From the NCBI GenBank assembly GCA_963665455.1, contig OY762279.1:5270001-5334000 (forward strand): DNA of 64,000 nucleotides, written 5' to 3'. The stretch is from VXNE01 sp963665455 (GTDB taxonomy: Bacteria > Pseudomonadota > Gammaproteobacteria > Pseudomonadales > Azotimanducaceae). The notes under the pieces are model-generated. The model saw only the letters and a list, made by a program, of their open reading frames with translations, did not search any database and was not told the origin of the DNA. Positions 61,994 through 64,000 of this stretch are shown piece by piece. The first letter of the stretch is position 1. Each line of letters begins with the position of its first letter. A program made the translations under genes and the position numbers.

Positions 61994-62155
61994 CTCGGAG
62001 CTTGCGGCGCGCCGCGTCTCCCTGATGGACCCTGACGGGCGCGAGCACGATGCGATCGGACTGCTCGGACACGTCGAAGTAGCTCACGCGGGGAACGCCG
62101 AGACGATCGCGTTGGGCAGCGTGAGTTGATTCTTGGAAGTCAGCTTGGCCAACAT
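61980..62155 (-). pseudogene. AbrB/MazE-type antitoxin gene, frameshifted
   Basis: The ATG at 62155 opens MLAKLTSKNQLTLPNAIVSA, a swapped-hairpin AbrB/MazE DNA-binding start, then stops at a TGA. Dropping one base at the Phe-Pro-Gly position restores the continuation VSYFDVSEQSDRIVLAPVRV and DAARRKLRELGVS. A single-base deletion (GGC to GC) at about 62085-62092 explains the break. The 3' end runs into the short repeat. No PIN toxin gene follows. Confidence 0.65.
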
Positions 62156-62442
62156 CAGGGATTCCCGGAAAACACGAAACAAGGAGATCTTTCACGGCTG
62201 AGGGACGGTGTCCAGCGGGATAGGTGTTGGCACGGCGGCCGAGTGACGGCTTGGTCGTGGGACCGTCACCCGGACAGCGCGGTTCCGCCCGACCAACGCC
62301 CTGGCCACGAAACCGGCCAGGCCCGGCCGGCCGTTGTAAGCTGCTTGCTGGGTCGGCCGTGGCGCGACCGATCTCCCGGCTACGTAGTGGACGCCTTCCG
62401 CGACCCACCGGCGTCCGCGCGCAGATCGAAAAGGAGGCGGCG
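62156..62442. other. Gene-free spacer before the LOG gene
   Basis: 287 bp that hold only the expected upstream region of the dead AbrB-type gene (AAGGAGATC-like sequence on the + strand, TCTCCTT on the minus) and GC-rich sequence leading to the LOG start. No promoter or supported ORF seen. With 60998-61200 and 61713-61979 it completes the non-coding part of the graveyard region. Confidence 0.5.
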
Positions 62443-62988
62443 GTGCAACAGATCGAGACCGTGTGCGTCTACTGCGGGGCGAGCAGCGGCCACGATGCGG
62501 AGTTCGCGCGCTTCGCGAGCGCGTTCGGCACCGCCTGCGCCCGGCGTGGCTTGGGGGTCGTCTTCGGTGGCGCGGCCGTGGGCCTGATGGGACGGGTCGC
62601 GGAAGGGGCCTTGGGGGCCGGCGGGCGCGCGGTGGGCGTGGTTCCACGGTTCATGGAGGAAGCCGAGTTCCCGGCTGCTGGGCTGACGGAATTGGTGGTG
62701 GTCGAGAGCCTGCACGCCCGCAAGCAGAAGATGTTCGAGCTGGCGGACGGCTTCGTGGCGCTGCCGGGTGGCCTCGGCACGCTGGAGGAGGCGTTCGAGA
62801 TCATTACGTGGCGGCAACTCGGCCTGCACGACAAGCCCATCGTGCTGGCGAGCTGCGGCGACTATTGGAAGCCTCTGGTGGCGCTGCTCGACCATGTGGT
62901 GGCGACGGGGTTCGCGCGCCGCGACGTGGCCGGGTTGTACGCGGTGGCGGAGTCCGTGGAGGAGGTCTTCGAGAGGTTGAGTGCGTGA
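62443..62988 (+). CDS. LOG-family nucleotide 5'-monophosphate phosphoribohydrolase
   Basis: A 181-residue Rossmann protein. VCVYCGASSG at the N-terminus, GLVVFGGAAVGLMG-like VVFGGAAVGLMGRVAEGAL, ARKQKMFELAD and the signature PGGLGTLEEAFE are those of LOG/YgdH-type lysine-decarboxylase-like proteins, which hydrolyse purine nucleoside or cytokinin monophosphates. The GTG at 62443 follows AAGGAGGC. An upstream in-frame extension is Arg/Pro-rich and rejected. Convergent with the Sel1 gene. Confidence 0.92.
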   Translation: MQQIETVCVYCGASSGHDAEFARFASAFGTACARRGLGVVFGGAAVGLMGRVAEGALGAGGRAVGVVPRFMEEAEFPAAGLTELVVVESLHARKQKMFELADGFVALPGGLGTLEEAFEIITWRQLGLHDKPIVLASCGDYWKPLVALLDHVVATGFARRDVAGLYAVAESVEEVFERLSA

Positions 62989-63007
62989 AGCCTCGGTGCC
63001 CCTTGGG

Positions 63008-64000
63008 CTACTCGCGCCAGGGTATGCCGGCTTCGTAGCTCGACAGTCGCTGCTGGAGCTCTGCTTGGCGGCCATCGTCCGCGTCCAAGTAATCGAGTGC
63101 TTGGCGTTGCGACGCGGTGGCGCGGTCGAAATCCCCCCGTTCCGCCCACGCCGCGGCCAGCGTGTCGAGCGTGTCCGCGTCTTCGGACTGCGCCACCGCG
63201 CGCTCGGCCAGGTGTACGGCGAGCGGGCCGTTGCGGACTTCCGGACGCGTGGATGTCGCGAGAATCCACGCCGCCGTGTTCTGTGCCGCCGCGTGGCCCG
63301 CGCCGGCGGCGCGCTGTAGCCAGTGAACGCCTTCCTCAAAGGCGCTCTCGGCGCGGTCCGCCAGCAGCAGGCTGCCCAGCCGGTATTGCGCCGTGGCATC
63401 GCCCGCCTCGGCGCCGCGCCGGTACCACTGCTCGGCGATCACCATGTCCGCCACCGTTCCCGTTCCCGCCTCGTGCAGGTGGCCGAGGCCCGTGAACGCG
63501 GCGGGAATGTCGTGGGCCGCCGCTAGGGAATAGAGGGCATGGGCGCGCGTGGGATCCATCGCCACGCCTTTACCCACGAGATACAGGTGCGCGAGCGCGA
63601 CGTGCGCGTGCCCGAGCCCGGCCTCTGACGCCCGTTCGAAGCGGCGGGCTGCCTCGCCCGGGTCCGGCGCGCCGAACTCCCCGTCCCGGAACATGTAGCC
63701 GAGCGCGAGCGTCGCCTCGACGTTGCCCGCGCGTTCCGCCATCTCGTACCAGTGCCGTGCGGCGTCCGGGTCCGGTGCATCCGTGGCCGAGCGCCGCCAA
63801 CTACGGGCCAGATGGAGATAGGCCGGCACGTAGCCATCGTCTGCGGCGGCCTGCAGCCAATAGCGGGCCTTCGCCACGTCCCCCCGCAGGAAGGACACAC
63901 CGACGCGCACCCGTGCAGCCGGGATCCCGCCCCGCGCGGCCTTGAGGGCGAACCGAAACGCGGCGCCCTCGTCGCGGACCATCCCGAGCCCCTCGCCCCG
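63008..64000 (-). CDS. Sel1-repeat (TPR-like) protein, 5' end cut by window edge
   Basis: At least 331 codons, with the frame still open at base 64000 (RGEGLG before the first internal Met), so the start is probably outside. Sel1-like repeats run through residues 10-240 of the visible part: AGNVEATLALGYMFRDGEFG, AGLGHAHVALAHLYLVGKGV, AHDIPAAFTGLGHLHEAGTG and AGDATAQYRLGSLLL. A tetratricopeptide-like tail follows (DTLDTLAAAWAERGDFDRAT). Scaffolding or sensing role by family. No signal peptide is visible in this part. Confidence 0.85.
   Translation of the reverse strand, partial: RGEGLGMVRDEGAAFRFALKAARGGIPAARVRVGVSFLRGDVAKARYWLQAAADDGYVPAYLHLARSWRRSATDAPDPDAARHWYEMAERAGNVEATLALGYMFRDGEFGAPDPGEAARRFERASEAGLGHAHVALAHLYLVGKGVAMDPTRAHALYSLAAAHDIPAAFTGLGHLHEAGTGTVADMVIAEQWYRRGAEAGDATAQYRLGSLLLADRAESAFEEGVHWLQRAAGAGHAAAQNTAAWILATSTRPEVRNGPLAVHLAERAVAQSEDADTLDTLAAAWAERGDFDRATASQRQALDYLDADDGRQAELQQRLSSYEAGIPWRE

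Overview
The window reads as a GC-rich (high GC third positions) aerobic gammaproteobacterium. The strongest evidence is the left third, where the minus strand carries the classical gammaproteobacterial order hrcA-grpE-dnaK-dnaJ-dapB-(insert)-carA-carB-greA-rlmE-ftsH-folP-glmM-tpiA, followed across the divergent hrcA/recN gap by recN-bamE, ratA and smpB. I cannot name the genus. The later gene set (TonB receptor, Rieske oxygenase, bicupin, SDRs, amidohydrolases, DUF6152-type secreted proteins) is of the kind seen in aromatic-degrading or marine/host-associated uncultured Gammaproteobacteria.

Layout. 1-10.6 kb: housekeeping genes tpiA (cut by the window edge), glmM, folP, ftsH, rlmE, greA, carB, carA, tightly packed with ATGA-type overlaps. 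The 3' end of ftsH contains in-frame palindromic repeats. 10.6-17.05 kb: an accessory block inserted between carA and dapB, with an ATPase/HNH pair resembling the Septu (PtuAB) antiphage system, a periplasmic binding-protein-like gene, a pyrimidine-dimer glycosylase-like protein, a FitAB/VapBC toxin-antitoxin pair with a palindromic promoter, a GYD protein, a membrane protein and a TauD/TfdA dioxygenase. 17.07-27.8 kb: dapB, the chaperone cluster (with a sigma-32-like promoter before grpE), recN, bamE, ratA, an SLC6-type transporter and smpB. 27.8-42.9 kb: a DUF3604 protein, an Arc-like regulator, an AttH-type ABC transporter operon, Nudix, GGDEF-EAL, a Cys/Met PLP enzyme, purC, a biotin carboxylase with a separate tiny biotin carrier, a thioesterase and a PhyH dioxygenase.

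43-61 kb: a catabolic-looking accessory region. A divergent unit pairs a TonB receptor-bicupin-SDR operon with a Rieske oxygenase-SnoaL-SDR operon. It is flanked by an enoyl-CoA hydratase, DUF4242, three amidohydrolases and a three-gene secreted/DUF6152 operon. An Rnl5-type RNA ligase gene sits between an interspersed repeat and an IS element with an intact DDE transposase. No substrate can be assigned from sequence alone.

61-62.4 kb is a repeat-rich graveyard with a perfect 35-bp inverted repeat, repeat copies related to those in ftsH, an internally deleted Rpn-like gene and a frameshifted AbrB/MazE-type antitoxin. The window ends with a LOG-family gene and a Sel1-repeat gene cut by the edge.

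The least expected structure is a 150-bp interspersed element present twice (25731-25880 and 52442-52591). It consists of five consecutive hairpins, always lies in the same orientation relative to the gene upstream of it, and in one copy supplies that gene's stop codon and a likely ribosome binding site for the next gene.
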